This document shows positions 53,648 through 63,640 of a stretch of 64,000 nucleotides of DNA, in pieces. Position numbers and translations under genes: made by a program. Where the stretch lies: contig OU696597.1 in assembly GCA_916048095.2 (NCBI GenBank), forward strand, positions 3,369,550 to 3,433,549, in the 5' to 3' direction. Position 1 is the first letter of the stretch. Every line of letters starts with the position of its first letter. The notes below the pieces were generated by a model, which was not told the origin of the DNA, ran no database searches, and saw nothing but the letters and a program-made list of their open reading frames with translations. Origin of the DNA: Sacculina carcini. Its lineage: Eukaryota; Arthropoda; Thecostraca; Sacculinidae.

Positions 53648-55146
53648 TGTGTGTATGTATATGTATCATGTGTGTATGTGTGTGTTTCCGCAGGTCAAGA
53701 CAGGCGGTGAAAAACAATGGCCGGACAAGGGGTGGGACATCTGCGTCATCGTCGGCGGTGTGACAATCGTGGCCGCACTATGGTACTACTTGCCGAAGTT
53801 GTGGGAGTGCCTGCAGTGCTGGAAAAAGAGAAGGGTATTTGAACACAAATGACTACATCAAAGAAATAATCATCCTTAAAACCGGTCTAAAAACGGATTA
53901 ATAATGAAAACTAACTTGGTACTGGTAACTTGGTAACTTCAATCACAACGAACGAAACTTTTATTGCCGAAACCGTGCTTCCATCAACGCACGCTTCCAA
54001 ATTAGCAATGCTCAACTTGAGTGCCAATAAGAGTGTATATCAGTGGCTTCCAAACTTTTGCAGGCTGGCGCCCCCTTGGATCGCCTGTAAATTACTGGCG
54101 ACCCCCCACACAAACACAACTTTGTTTTTTACAAATATAACCCAATTTAATAAACCAATTTAATTTAAGCAATCGCAATCGTTTCAACAATATTGAATTG
54201 TAAAAAATAAAAAATAGATATGCCACCTGTTGTTTTTTAAAACAGTTTCAGATCTTAGCATAACTAGCCAGTCCACACCTCAATGTTCTTGCATATAGAG
54301 TCGAATTAGGGTCAACATTTAATTTAGGAGACTCACATTATCGGAAATTTATCATCAATCCAGTGATGGTGATCTTAAGCCATCTCCGCCCGTGCTGCTG
54401 ATGGTACACACACACACACATTCATACACAAACACACACACATACAAACCCGCACACAATACACATACAAACACACAGACATACAACTACACACATACTA
54501 ACACACACAAAACACAAATAAACACACAATCACAAACACACACACACGCATCACACGGTCGTCTCATTACGGCGTGACCTTGAGAGGTCACACACATGCG
54601 GACATGCGCAGCCCCCACACACACACATACACACGCGCATACACACACACTTTAGAATAATCTCAAAGTTCTGCAATTTTGTAACTAGTATTGAAAATCG
54701 CATGTTCGCGAATACTATATGTCATACATACATATAGGATACATATAGGAATATATCATACATACATACATATATATACACATATATACACATATACACA
54801 TATATCATACATATAGGAAATTGTACTAAGTGTAAGTGCAAATTTGTCGGTGAATTCAAAATTTGCAATTCCATTTATATGCCAAATTCGCCCACATTTC
54901 ACTGCAATCAAAGAAAATTCTAGTTGAAAATGTGGAAAAATTCCGAACATTTCATTCAACACATGACACATTGTGTGTATGCGCGTGTGTGTCATGCGGT
55001 GCGCATGTCTGTGTGTGAGTGGCCGCATGATGTTTGTATGCGCGTGGGTCAGGGTGCATGTGTATGTGTGCGTCCTGGCTGCGAGCGGGTTGGATATTTG
55101 CGTGTGTTTGTATGTCTGTATGTGAGAAGTTAGCTGGTACTTGGTA
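53648..55146 (+). repeat. Duplicated block, copy 1 (about 1.5 kb)
   Basis: Nearly collinear with 60906-62346: the transmembrane exon, ACTACATCAAAGAAATAATC, a hAT-like end (CAGTGGCTTCCAAACTTTTG), CAGATCTTAGCATAACTAGC, a (CA)n-rich stretch, CATTACGGCGTGACCTTGAG and AATTCCGAACATTTCATTCA. Small indels and substitutions separate the copies. Frames read on the minus strand here (His/Thr-rich) are low complexity and are not called as genes. Confidence 0.9.
53694..53852 (+). CDS. C-terminal transmembrane-anchor exon, copy 1
   Basis: Acceptor TTTCCGCAG at 53685-53693 follows a GT-rich tract. The exon encodes VKTGGEKQWPDKGWDICVIV then GGVTIVAALWYYLPKLWECL and a short basic tail, KKRRVFEHK, with TGA at 53850-53852. 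A single hydrophobic helix with a Cys/Lys-rich cytoplasmic tail suggests the anchor of a type I membrane protein. The upstream ectodomain exons were not recognised and the family is unknown. The exon could alternatively be a stranded copy carried by the duplicated block. Confidence 0.55.
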   Translation, partial: VKTGGEKQWPDKGWDICVIVGGVTIVAALWYYLPKLWECLQCWKKRRVFEHK

Positions 55147-55189
55147 TCTGCAGAAGCCCTCTCGTGCGTTTGCGGTTGCTGTGCACATA

Positions 55190-55560
55190 CGACGTGATGT
55201 GCATTCACGACGATAGCGGGGCTCTAGTACCATTTGATCCAACATACCATCTGGTCCAATAGTCGGTGTGCATCTCATCGCAACTTAACACAGTGGCGTA
55301 CCTGATGACTGAAAATTCCGCGACTAACCATTTGGTCCAATTTCCCATCAGCTGTATGAACTTCAGTGGTTTTCAAACAAATTAACGTGTACACTTACAA
55401 TTCAAAGCCTGGATATCGTATATCTTTAGGGACTAGTTGCATTATACGATATGTTTTCTTTAGCAGAGATTTATTACATAAATGATAGTTTTGATAGTGT
55501 TATCCGTCTGCCGAAATAATGAATTACTACCAATTTTGCTATATTACCCACATATGCGCA
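55190..55560. other. No gene recognised
   Basis: The motif ATTTGGTCCAAT and variants (CATTTGATCCAA, CATCTGGTCCAA) recur three to four times at 55230-55345, suggesting a degenerate short repeat. Nothing else is visible. Confidence 0.4.
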
Positions 55561-55699
55561 GCACAATTCACACAATAGCCGATTATTATTATTATTATTA
55601 ATTACAGGCAAATCCAGTAGCATGGGAAGAGTGCAAGCACTATTACCACCCTAAGGTGGCCCCATGTACCGGAAGCGCCCAAAAGATTAAGAGAGAAAG

Positions 55700-56340
55700 A
55701 GAGTTCGAAGAGAAATAAGTCTAGAAAGAGAGTTGGAAAGAAAATAATAAATAAATAACAATAAATAATAAACCATCATCCGATAACAATCCATAATGTC
55801 ACTCCGCCCACGTTCCTCAATAAATAATAACAATCAACAATAAATATGTGATTCATTAAAAAACAGCCATCAATAAATAAGAATAAATATTAATAAATAA
55901 GTAATAAATAACAATCAAGAACAATACATATGATTCAAAAAAGAAACATCCAACAATAAATATAAATATGATTCAATAAGTAACAACAACACAAATAAAT
56001 ATGATTCAATAAACAATAACACCAATAAATATGATTCAATAAACAACAACAACAATAAATATGATTCAATACACAGCAACAACAATAAATATGATTCAAT
56101 AAACAGCAACAACAATAAATATGACTCAATAAACAGCAACAACAATAAATATGATTCAATAGACAACAACAGCCAACACTGAGTAAAAGTATAATTTAAT
56201 AAATAACAACAACCAATGATAAATAGTAATAAATAGAGAGCAAAATAGGAATAAATATAAATAAATAGAAAATAAATAACAATAAGCATGAATAAATAAC
56301 AATAAATATGAATAAATATACAATTAATAAGACTCAACAG
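55700..56340 (-). repeat. AT-rich 3' region of the CR1-like element with a 30-bp tandem repeat
   Basis: ATGATTCAAT recurs at exactly 30-base steps at 56001, 56031, 56061, 56091, 56121 (one base changed) and 56151, each within AACAATAAATATGATTCAAT. The surrounding AATAAATA-rich DNA lies downstream of the stop codon of the CR1-like ORF in its orientation, so it is probably its 3' untranslated region and microsatellite-type tail. Confidence 0.8.
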
Positions 56341-59300
56341 TCAATTCCGCTCTTTCAGTAGCATTTCATTTACTTTGGCCTTGAATTTGTTCAAATTGCT
56401 CTGCAAGAAAGCCTCCTCCTTCAACGTGTTCCATGTAGACACAGTGGCCGGAAGAAAGCAACGTTGGAATTGTTTTGTACGACAACGAATTGGAGCCATG
56501 CACTGGGAATGCTGTTTGGATGTAAACCGTGTGCTTCTTGCTGCCACGAAATCATCAGGAATTGACTTGCTCATCGGATGATGGTCGTTGTGCTTGATCT
56601 TGTACAGCATGCACACACTGCTGACCTTTCGACGATGGCAAAGATCACCAAGAACCAAGTCACCACAGAGGAACTTGCAAGTTCTAACAACTCTGTTGAT
56701 GAGATTGAGGTGACAATCCGCAGCAGAAGACCACACGGGGGCGCAGTACTCCAGAATTGGCAAAATGAAACAGCGAAAACAACTTTTTGAGATTGTGCTG
56801 CTACCGAACATCCGATATGCCTTTCTTATAATTCCCAGTTTCCGCGATGCCGAACAAACTAGCTTCCGAATGTGACTCTCAAACGTGAGCTTTGAGTCTA
56901 CATGTACTCCCAATATTTTGAGCTCATCACACACGTTGAGTTGGGCGTCATTTATGAGGATAGCTCCATGTGAAGGCTGAACGGTACGTGACCTAGAAAC
57001 CAACAAGCATTTAGATTTCGAAGTGTTCAGCATCATATTCCACCTCTCACACCACTTCAGGACGCTGCTGAGATCGTCGTTGACCGTTTGACGCACCTGT
57101 GGTCTGTCCGAAGGAGATGAAATTACAGCCATCAAGGTGATATCATCAGCATATCCATATACAGGGTTGCGTGTGGTTGTGTACAGGTCAGCGGTGTAAA
57201 TGTTGAACAAAATAGGACCCAACACACTTCCCTGCGGGACACCGGACGCAATGCTCTGCCAGCCACTGTATGCTCCATCGATGGCAACACGTTGTACGCG
57301 ATTGGATAGAAATTGATGCAAAACACTTAGCAAACGGCCGCCGACTCCAATCTTTCTCAGTTTTTGCAACAAGCCCTGGTGGCTCACACGGTCAAATGCT
57401 GCCGAGAAATCCAACTGCACAATCCAGGCTTCACTGCCTTTGTCTAGCACTTGCTGGAGCTCATGCGTGATAGTAAGCAGAGCGTCAGTCGTGCTGAGTT
57501 TTTTGCGGTATGCAAATTGGTTTTCCGACAGCAGATTGTTGCTCTCCAGGTACTTGGACAGTCTGGAAGATATCAAGTGCTCGAATATTTTGGACAGAAT
57601 CGGCGTAATTGATATTGGCCGGTAGTTTGCAACATCAGCAGAATTGGTTCCTTTTGGTATGGGCGTGATATTCGCAACCCGCCAACATGATGGAAACGAA
57701 CCAGTCTTCATCAAGCGCCTGAAAAGAGCACTGAGCTTCGGAGCTAGAGTATCTGCCGTGTTCTTGAAAAATAGCGGAAACATATTCAGAGGGTCTGTTC
57801 CTCCGTGGGCATCAAGGTCTTTCATGAGATTCGCCACTTCTTTTGATCGGAAGGCAATGCCTTTGATTTTCGGGGCGAGGACAGATGAATCGTCAGACGG
57901 AATGGACCCTTGACATTGCTTGGTATTGAAGTAATCCATAAGCAACTCTGCCTTCTCTGTTGGGTTGATTTTGAGCTCACCGTTCGCTGAAAATAAAGGA
58001 GGGACAGACAGGTCATGTCCAAACACTGACGATTTCAACGTTGACCACCATTTGTGGGCGTCATTGGCAGATGTTAGCTTTTCAGCAAGTTTCTTTGAGT
58101 GACGTGTTTCCGCTTCTGAATACACATGCTCAGCATGCCGTCTGGCCTCAGTGTAGACATTCCATGAATCGGCTGAGCGTGATTGGAGCCACTTGTGGTA
58201 AGCCTCCTGCTTGGATTCACGAGCGCTGCGACATTCGTTGGTGAACCAGGCTTTGTCATCAGAGCGAAAACGTAGTTTTTTAGTAGGCACTCTCCTTGAG
58301 ATGACATCGGTAATGTATTTGTTCAATGCATCGATGGGGCATTCCTTCTGCTGCAGATTTGAAACTTTAATTGCTTTCAATTCATCATTCACCTTCACCC
58401 AGTCAACATTGTTCTTCATGTGCACGAGCCTTGAAATCGTGTAAGGAGAAACCTTCTGTCTCAATGTCAACTTCACGGACAGCGACGAGTGATCTGAACT
58501 TCCTATTGGAGCTTCCACGTTTACACTCACGATATCTGAGACGTCTGTCATAACCAAGTCCAAACAGTTTCCCGCTTGATGTGTGGGACCGGACACCATT
58601 TGGGAGCAGCCAGAAATGTTGCAGAAATCATATGCTGCTCTACCATGAGCATCTGTAGGAGATGTCGACAAGAGCCACTCACGGTGATGGGCGTTCATGT
58701 CTCCCACAAATACAAATGCTGACTTGGTGTCCTTCTCCTGAATTGTTGACATGGCTGACAAGAGACATTCGTAGATAGAGTCGTTACTGTCTGGATTTCG
58801 GTAGGCTCCAAAAATGTAAAAATTCATCAAGGCGGTGTTGACACGCAGCAGCATAAATTCATGACAAGTGCAGTCGTGAGCTGTAATTCTCGTTGCTGAA
58901 AAGCCTTTGCGTACGTACACTGCCATGCCACGCCGCCTGTTTTTTGAGTCACGTTTGATAAGCAATGGCTTACTGAAACCTGGCATCAACAGCTCAGATT
59001 GGTCCCGATAATCGGACACAAGCGTTTCGGCACAGATAACGATGTCCTTGGAGCGACTGGCTGCTGTCAAATCTCTGATGTTCTTATACAAGCCCCTGAT
59101 GTTGGCGAAAAGTATATTTGAAAATCGTTTTTGTGGTCGAGCAGGACCGGGATTCATTTCAACATCGCCACACATCATCAGCAGAAACGACAAATCCACG
59201 GTGTGAGAAGGCACACACACAACGCAAAGCAGACATACAAATGAACACATAATGCACGACGCATGCGAGCACAAAAACACAACACATAACACATGCATAC

Positions 59301-59646
59301 GAAATTTCACAACAAAAAACAAGCATACAACACACACAATACAAAGCAAACATACACACAAATACACACACAAGAAAAACACTAGAAAACACATGTGAGA
59401 ACAATTTATTGAGAGCTCATTGTTAAACACATATCGCAAGGCAAAATGTCCAATGGGCGACCACAAAGACAGAGTATGAGAGCAACACAGAATTAGTTGG
59501 CACCTCAGTGCGAGGAAAGAGCTGGGCGCTGACGGAAAACGGGAAAACCGGCCGTTAGCCGTCGGGGCGGGGCTACAATTTTCGGCCCGCCACATCAACA
59601 AAACAGACATGAGACAGAAAATAATACATATATCCATGAACAACAC
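56341..59646 (-). CDS. CR1-like non-LTR retrotransposon protein with N-terminal 2A motif (1101 codons)
   Basis: A single open frame. Residues 1-160 are cysteine-rich and hydrophobic. GDVEMNPGP at 160-168 fits the 2A consensus (DxExNPGP). Next is an AP-like endonuclease (NILFANIRGLYKNIRDL, AVYVRKGFS, FIFGAYRNPDSND, FVGDMNAHHREWL, GSSDHSSLSVKL), then RT with NYRPISITPILSKIFEHLIS, QLDFSAAFDRVSH, GVPQGSVLGPILFNIYTADL and catalytic YADD at 832-835, and a C-terminal domain (ILEYCAPVWSSA). No stop or shift occurs over 3.3 kb, so this copy may be young. The encoded enzyme would nick chromosomal DNA and copy its RNA. Its first ATG is uncertain because the N-terminal region lacks recognisable domains. 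Confidence 0.92.
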   Translation of the reverse strand: MLFMDICIIFCLMSVLLMWRAENCSPAPTANGRFSRFPSAPSSFLALRCQLILCCSHTLSLWSPIGHFALRYVFNNELSINCSHMCFLVFFLCVYLCVCLLCIVCVVCLFFVVKFRMHVLCVVFLCSHASCIMCSFVCLLCVVCVPSHTVDLSFLLMMCGDVEMNPGPARPQKRFSNILFANIRGLYKNIRDLTAASRSKDIVICAETLVSDYRDQSELLMPGFSKPLLIKRDSKNRRRGMAVYVRKGFSATRITAHDCTCHEFMLLRVNTALMNFYIFGAYRNPDSNDSIYECLLSAMSTIQEKDTKSAFVFVGDMNAHHREWLLSTSPTDAHGRAAYDFCNISGCSQMVSGPTHQAGNCLDLVMTDVSDIVSVNVEAPIGSSDHSSLSVKLTLRQKVSPYTISRLVHMKNNVDWVKVNDELKAIKVSNLQQKECPIDALNKYITDVISRRVPTKKLRFRSDDKAWFTNECRSARESKQEAYHKWLQSRSADSWNVYTEARRHAEHVYSEAETRHSKKLAEKLTSANDAHKWWSTLKSSVFGHDLSVPPLFSANGELKINPTEKAELLMDYFNTKQCQGSIPSDDSSVLAPKIKGIAFRSKEVANLMKDLDAHGGTDPLNMFPLFFKNTADTLAPKLSALFRRLMKTGSFPSCWRVANITPIPKGTNSADVANYRPISITPILSKIFEHLISSRLSKYLESNNLLSENQFAYRKKLSTTDALLTITHELQQVLDKGSEAWIVQLDFSAAFDRVSHQGLLQKLRKIGVGGRLLSVLHQFLSNRVQRVAIDGAYSGWQSIASGVPQGSVLGPILFNIYTADLYTTTRNPVYGYADDITLMAVISSPSDRPQVRQTVNDDLSSVLKWCERWNMMLNTSKSKCLLVSRSRTVQPSHGAILINDAQLNVCDELKILGVHVDSKLTFESHIRKLVCSASRKLGIIRKAYRMFGSSTISKSCFRCFILPILEYCAPVWSSAADCHLNLINRVVRTCKFLCGDLVLGDLCHRRKVSSVCMLYKIKHNDHHPMSKSIPDDFVAARSTRFTSKQHSQCMAPIRCRTKQFQRCFLPATVSTWNTLKEEAFLQSNLNKFKAKVNEMLLKERN
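59143..59166 (-). other. 2A ribosome-skipping motif DVEMNPGP
   Basis: Encoded on the minus strand inside the CR1-like ORF, with the preceding FLLMMCG giving the hydrophobic upstream helix typical of 2A. Skipping between NPG and P would release a ~167-residue leader and an endonuclease-RT protein starting with proline. 2A-like motifs are known in CR1-type elements of some marine invertebrates and in trypanosome elements, so the principle is established. Its activity here is inferred. Confidence 0.85.
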
Positions 59647-60770
59647 TTATGTTTATAGACAAAGTTAAATTAAATAATATACAAACTGAACTGAAAAGTG
59701 ACGAAAAAGAATGTGATGAGAGAATTCAGCAGGAAGATTGCAAAGCAACTATGGCTGCGAACCCTAATTCTCAATCACATTCAGAAACAAAATATAAAAA
59801 TTCAAATATATAACCCGAAATAAAAAAGATTAATTGACTTAAAAGTCTTAAACAGTCTTAAAAGTAAATGAATGAGCTCGCAAGAAGAAAATATCCGCCT
59901 TTAAAAAGGCAAATATTATCAATGAACAAAACGAGTAATGAAAAATCAAAATAACGCTAAATCAAATATAATAATAAAACAACTGAAATATAACTCAATG
60001 AACACTCAGCGTTAGCAGAAAGCAGGATCTGTCGTGGGTGAGCGTCAGCGAAGCGTAGACAGCCGGGCGCGAACGAGCGACGGAAAACACGTGCACACTC
60101 AGCGAGGGTTAGTCAGAGACTGATAGATAGGTTCAAAAGGTAAATAAACAGGCTTGACAAATCTGTTTGAGAATGGCGGCAGTTTCGAGCAGTTGTAGCT
60201 GCTTGTAGCTGCTTGTATGCGATGCAACAAATATTGCCGTCAACCATTTGCCAAAGTAGGCTGGCTTCACTACGAAGACTCCCAAATTTGTGAAGGCAAC
60301 TTGACGTGAGTGTCCTAGGGGCCAATTTCGAAACGAAATGGCAGCTAGGATTTAGTGTTGATTGTGTTGACATGGTGACTTGTCTTGAACAGGTAAAGGT
60401 GAGTATATTTCGGTAAGTAAGTTGAGTTAAGCTAAGTCGGTAAGTTTTGCATCTCTTCAGGTCAGTTGATATCAGGGGTTCTTAGCGTTTAATTGGTTCC
60501 TTACCTCAAATGTATTGTTGAATCTGGTCCTATACGTCTTTACTTGACTATTCAAATAATTATCACTGATGCTATTGCCAGCGCCAGCGCATTAGTAACC
60601 TATTTGAAGTTTAATGATACAATGCATGATGAGTAAACATGTCCTGCACTCGTGACGCGACTGGCACAAAGTTCACTATTGAACATGGATAATTACATGT
60701 TGTGTATCTCTGTTGAAAATCAGGAGTTTTAGAAGAAAAAAATTACCGAACAAATTAAATCGACGACTTT
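59647..60770. other. Probable 5' flank of the CR1-like element; no gene recognised
   Basis: AT-rich, with an 86-codon minus-strand frame (60373-60113) lacking any domain. A CpG-richer stretch at 60020-60110 (GTGAGCGTCAGCGAAGCG, GCGCGAACGAGCGACGG) could be the element's promoter, but this is a guess. Confidence 0.35.
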
Positions 60771-60954
60771 CACATGTATCTGTTTTGCTGTATACTCATG
60801 TCTTTTTCATTACCAAGAGTGCATCAATTCCAAAATAATGTATATGCCACAGTGTATTATTGCTTATTGCTTGTTTATCATTTGAACATGAACATGAATG
60901 TATGTGTATGTGTGTGTGTATATGTATCATGTGTGTATGTGTGTGTTTCCGCAT

Positions 60955-61161
60955 GTCAAGACAGGCGATGAAAAACAATGGCCGGACAAGGGGTGGGACA
61001 TCTGCGTCATCGTCAGCGGTGTGTCAATCGCGGCCGTACTATTGTTCTTTTGGGAAAAGTTGTGGGAGTGGCTGCAGTTCTGCAAAAAAGAAGGGTATTT
61101 GAACACAAATGACTACATCAAAGAAATAATCATCCTTAAAACCGGTCTAAAAACGGATTAA
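60955..61161 (+). pseudogene. C-terminal transmembrane-anchor exon, copy 2, acceptor lost
   Basis: The exon reads VKTGDEKQWPDKGWDICVIV then SGVSIAAVLLFFWEKLWEWL, closely like copy 1. The acceptor TTTCCGCAG is TTTCCGCAT here (60946-60954), so normal splicing into this exon should fail. An indel in the A-rich run near 61085 changes the C-terminal tail to CKKEGYLNTNDYIKEI and beyond. The hydrophobic helix itself is kept. Confidence 0.6.
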
Positions 61162-61301
61162 TAATGAAAACTAACTTGGTACTGGTAACTTCGTAACTTC
61201 GATCACAACGAACGAAACATTTATTGCTCAAACCGTGCTTCCATCAACGCACGCTTCCAAATTAGCAATGCTCAACTCGAGTGCCAATAAGAGTGTATAT
61301 C

Positions 61302-61400
61302 AGTGGTTTCCAAACTTTTGCAGACTGGCGCCCCCTTGGATCGCCGGTAAATTACTGACGGCCCCCCCACACCAACACAATCTGGTATTTTACAAATATA
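61302..61400. mobile_element. hAT-type end, inverted partner at 63060-63165
   Basis: CAGTGGTTTCCAAACTTTTG followed by GGCGCCCCCTTGG is a hAT terminus. The same sequence occurs inverted at 63060-63165 and directly at 54043 in duplicate copy 1. The similarity continues outward past the terminus (GTGTATAT next to CAGTGG here, ATATACAC next to CACTG at 63165), so the pair reflects an inverted duplication of element plus flank, not the two ends of one transposon. Confidence 0.6.
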
Positions 61401-61698
61401 ACACAATTTAATATACCAATTTAATTTAAGCAATCGCAATCGTTTCAACAATATTGAATTGTAAAAAATAAAAAATAAATATGCCACCTGTTGTTTTTTA
61501 AAACAGTTTCAGATCTTAGCATAACTAGCCAGTCCACACCTCAATGTTCTTGCATATAGAGTCGAATTAGGGTCAACATTTAATTTAGGAGACTCACATT
61601 ATCGGAGATTTTTCATCAATCCAGTGTTGGTGATCTTAAGTTTTCTCCGCCCGTGCTGCTGATGGTACACACACACACATTCATACACAAACACACAA

Positions 61699-61735
<37 letters not shown>

Positions 61736-62589
61736 CACACAATACACATACAAACGCACAGACATACAACTACACACATACTAACTCACACAAAACACAA
61801 ATGAACACACAATCACAAACACACACGGTCGTCTCATTACGGCGTGACCTTGAGAGGTCACACACATGCGGACATGCGCAGCCCACACACACACATACAC
61901 ACGCGCATACACACACACTTTAGAATAATCTCAAAGTTCTGCAATTTTGTAACTAGTATTGAAAAATCGCATGTTCGCGATTACTATATGTCAGAATAAT
62001 AGTCATCATACATATAGGAAATTGTACTAAGTGTAAGTGCAAATTTGTCGGTGAATTCAAAATTTGCAATTCCATTTATATGCCAAATTCGCCCACATTT
62101 CACTGCAATCAAAGAATATTCTAGTTGAAAATGTGGAAAAATTCCGAACATTTCATTCAACACATGACACATTGTGTGTATGCGCGTGTGTGTCATGCGG
62201 TGCGCATGTCTGTGTGTGAGTGGCCGCATGATGTTTGTATGCGCGTGGGTCAGGGTGCATGTGTATGTGTGCGTCCTGGCAGCGAGCGGGCTGAATATTT
62301 GCGTGTGTTTGTATGTCTGTATGTGAGAAGTTAGCTGGTACTTGATATTTGATGGATATTGCTCTCGCGTTTGTTGACGCTGCACTTCTGCAGCGTAGTG
62401 CGCCGTAACAATGGCAGCGGCACATATATAAATATTCAAATGCATATTTATCACGGGGCCTGTGGGCGCTGGCGTTGTTCGCTGGCGTTGTCCGTTATCG
62501 GTGTTCTGTAGGCACACACGCACGCACATACATGTACGTTGAGCTTTATTATTATTGATGTGTTGTGAGTAGACATTCGACCTGAAAAA

Positions 62590-62965
62590 CTGACGGTTTT
62601 AAAAAAAATAACGTTTTTTTTCCAAAAAATCCTTGACCAAAAACACGTTTTTTTGTATTTTTTGAAGAGTCATGCAAATAATTCAAATTATGGAAATTAT
62701 GTATTTGGGATGTTTAATGAATTATTTTTTATCAACACATGAGTTGTCCATGCTATTAGTGAACCTATCAAATTGATTTATCATTAAATATGCACAATAA
62801 ATGGTTATAATGTGTCTGAAAGCCCTAATATCATTGTTTGCACGGTACTCTGCGGCACTGCTATGTACAATACAGTTTTGCATTCAATTATTGAGTTTAT
62901 CATTGTGTAAGAAAGCAGGGTTTGAGAACCGTTTTTATGCTGAAATCTGAAACTGTTTAAAAAAC
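62590..62965. repeat. Interspersed repeat, second copy of 24105-24520
   Basis: It carries AAACACGTTTTTTT, AAGAGTCATGCAAA, CATTAAATATGCACAATAAA, TGTCTGAAAGCCCTAATATC and AAGAAAGCAGGGTTTGAGAA in the same order and orientation as the copy at 24.1-24.5 kb. Small differences are scattered. Confidence 0.8.
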
Positions 62966-63059
62966 AACACCAGGTGGCATATTATATATGTTTTACAATT
63001 AAATATTTTTGAAACGATTACGATTGCTTAAATTAAATTGGTTTATTAAATTGGGTTTT

Positions 63060-63165
63060 ATTTGTAAAATACAAAGTTGTGTTTGTGTGTGTGGGGGGAG
63101 GGGGTCGCCAGGAATTTACCGGCGAGCCAAGGGGGCGCCAGCCTGCAAAAGTTTGGAAACCACTG
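63060..63165. mobile_element. hAT-type end, inverted relative to 61302
   Basis: Ends with GCAAAAGTTTGGAAACCACTG, the complement of the hAT terminus at 61302, including the GGGGGCGCCAGCCTG region. Confidence 0.6.
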
Positions 63166-63179
63166 ATATACACTAATAA

Positions 63180-63320
63180 TAATAGTAATCTAATAGCAAT
63201 AATGTTAATACTTCTGCAATAATGTTAATAATAATAATAAAAAGGCCTGGAATAATAAAAAATCAATTATATTATTATTATACAAGTTTTTTATTATTCC
63301 AGGTCTTTTTATTAGCCAAC
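63180..63320. repeat. Imperfect palindrome of AATAAT-rich sequence
   Basis: AAAAGGCCTGGAATAATAAA at 63240 faces TTTATTATTCCAGGTCTTTT at 63290-63311, giving arms of about 20 bases around an ATTATTAT-rich loop. Confidence 0.7.
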
Positions 63321-63399
63321 ACACAATGAATACATGAACACGGTACAACAGTACATTGAACAAAACACGGTGAATTCTACACTCCACGTTAATGGGATA

Positions 63400-63640
63400 A
63401 TTCTATAATCCAACAGCCCCTGTCCACCCAGCAGTAAATGATACCAGATATCAGTCATGTGTTGTATCATGCATTCTGGGGAGGTGGCCCTCTCTAATAC
63501 GTCTTCCGTTCTTGTGGCGTCATAGCGTGGAGAGGGTCGGTTCTGCGGTGACAGCGAGCTGCACGGGACACACCTGTGTGTGTTCATAAGCTTCGACTTC
63601 TTCCCGTGTAGCAGCTGTCACTTGAGACCATTAACCTTTT
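63400..63640. repeat. Dispersed repeat, second copy of 20462-20650
   Basis: GTGGCCCTCTCTAATACGTC, GAGGGTCGGTTCTGCGGTGA and CCGTGTAGCAGCTGTCACTT match the copy in the PRDM intron. Confidence 0.8.

Larger units (their letters stand above)
60906..62346 (+). repeat. Duplicated block, copy 2 (about 1.44 kb)
   Basis: Partner of 53648-55146 in the same orientation, 7.26 kb away, with the CR1-like element between them. It contains the second transmembrane exon, the hAT-like end and the same (CA)n-rich part in slightly shorter form. Confidence 0.9.

Noticed and set aside
55971-56175. CRISPR array, suggested by the regular 30-bp period
   Set aside because: There are no unique spacers; the repeat is a continuous AT-rich tandem array in a eukaryotic element tail, and no cas genes are present.
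61984-62529. A 181-codon minus-strand frame, similar to 54756-55208, conserved between the two duplicated blocks
   Set aside because: The conservation follows from the DNA duplication. The sequence is His/Thr-rich, from (CA)n-like DNA, with no domain and no splice signals.
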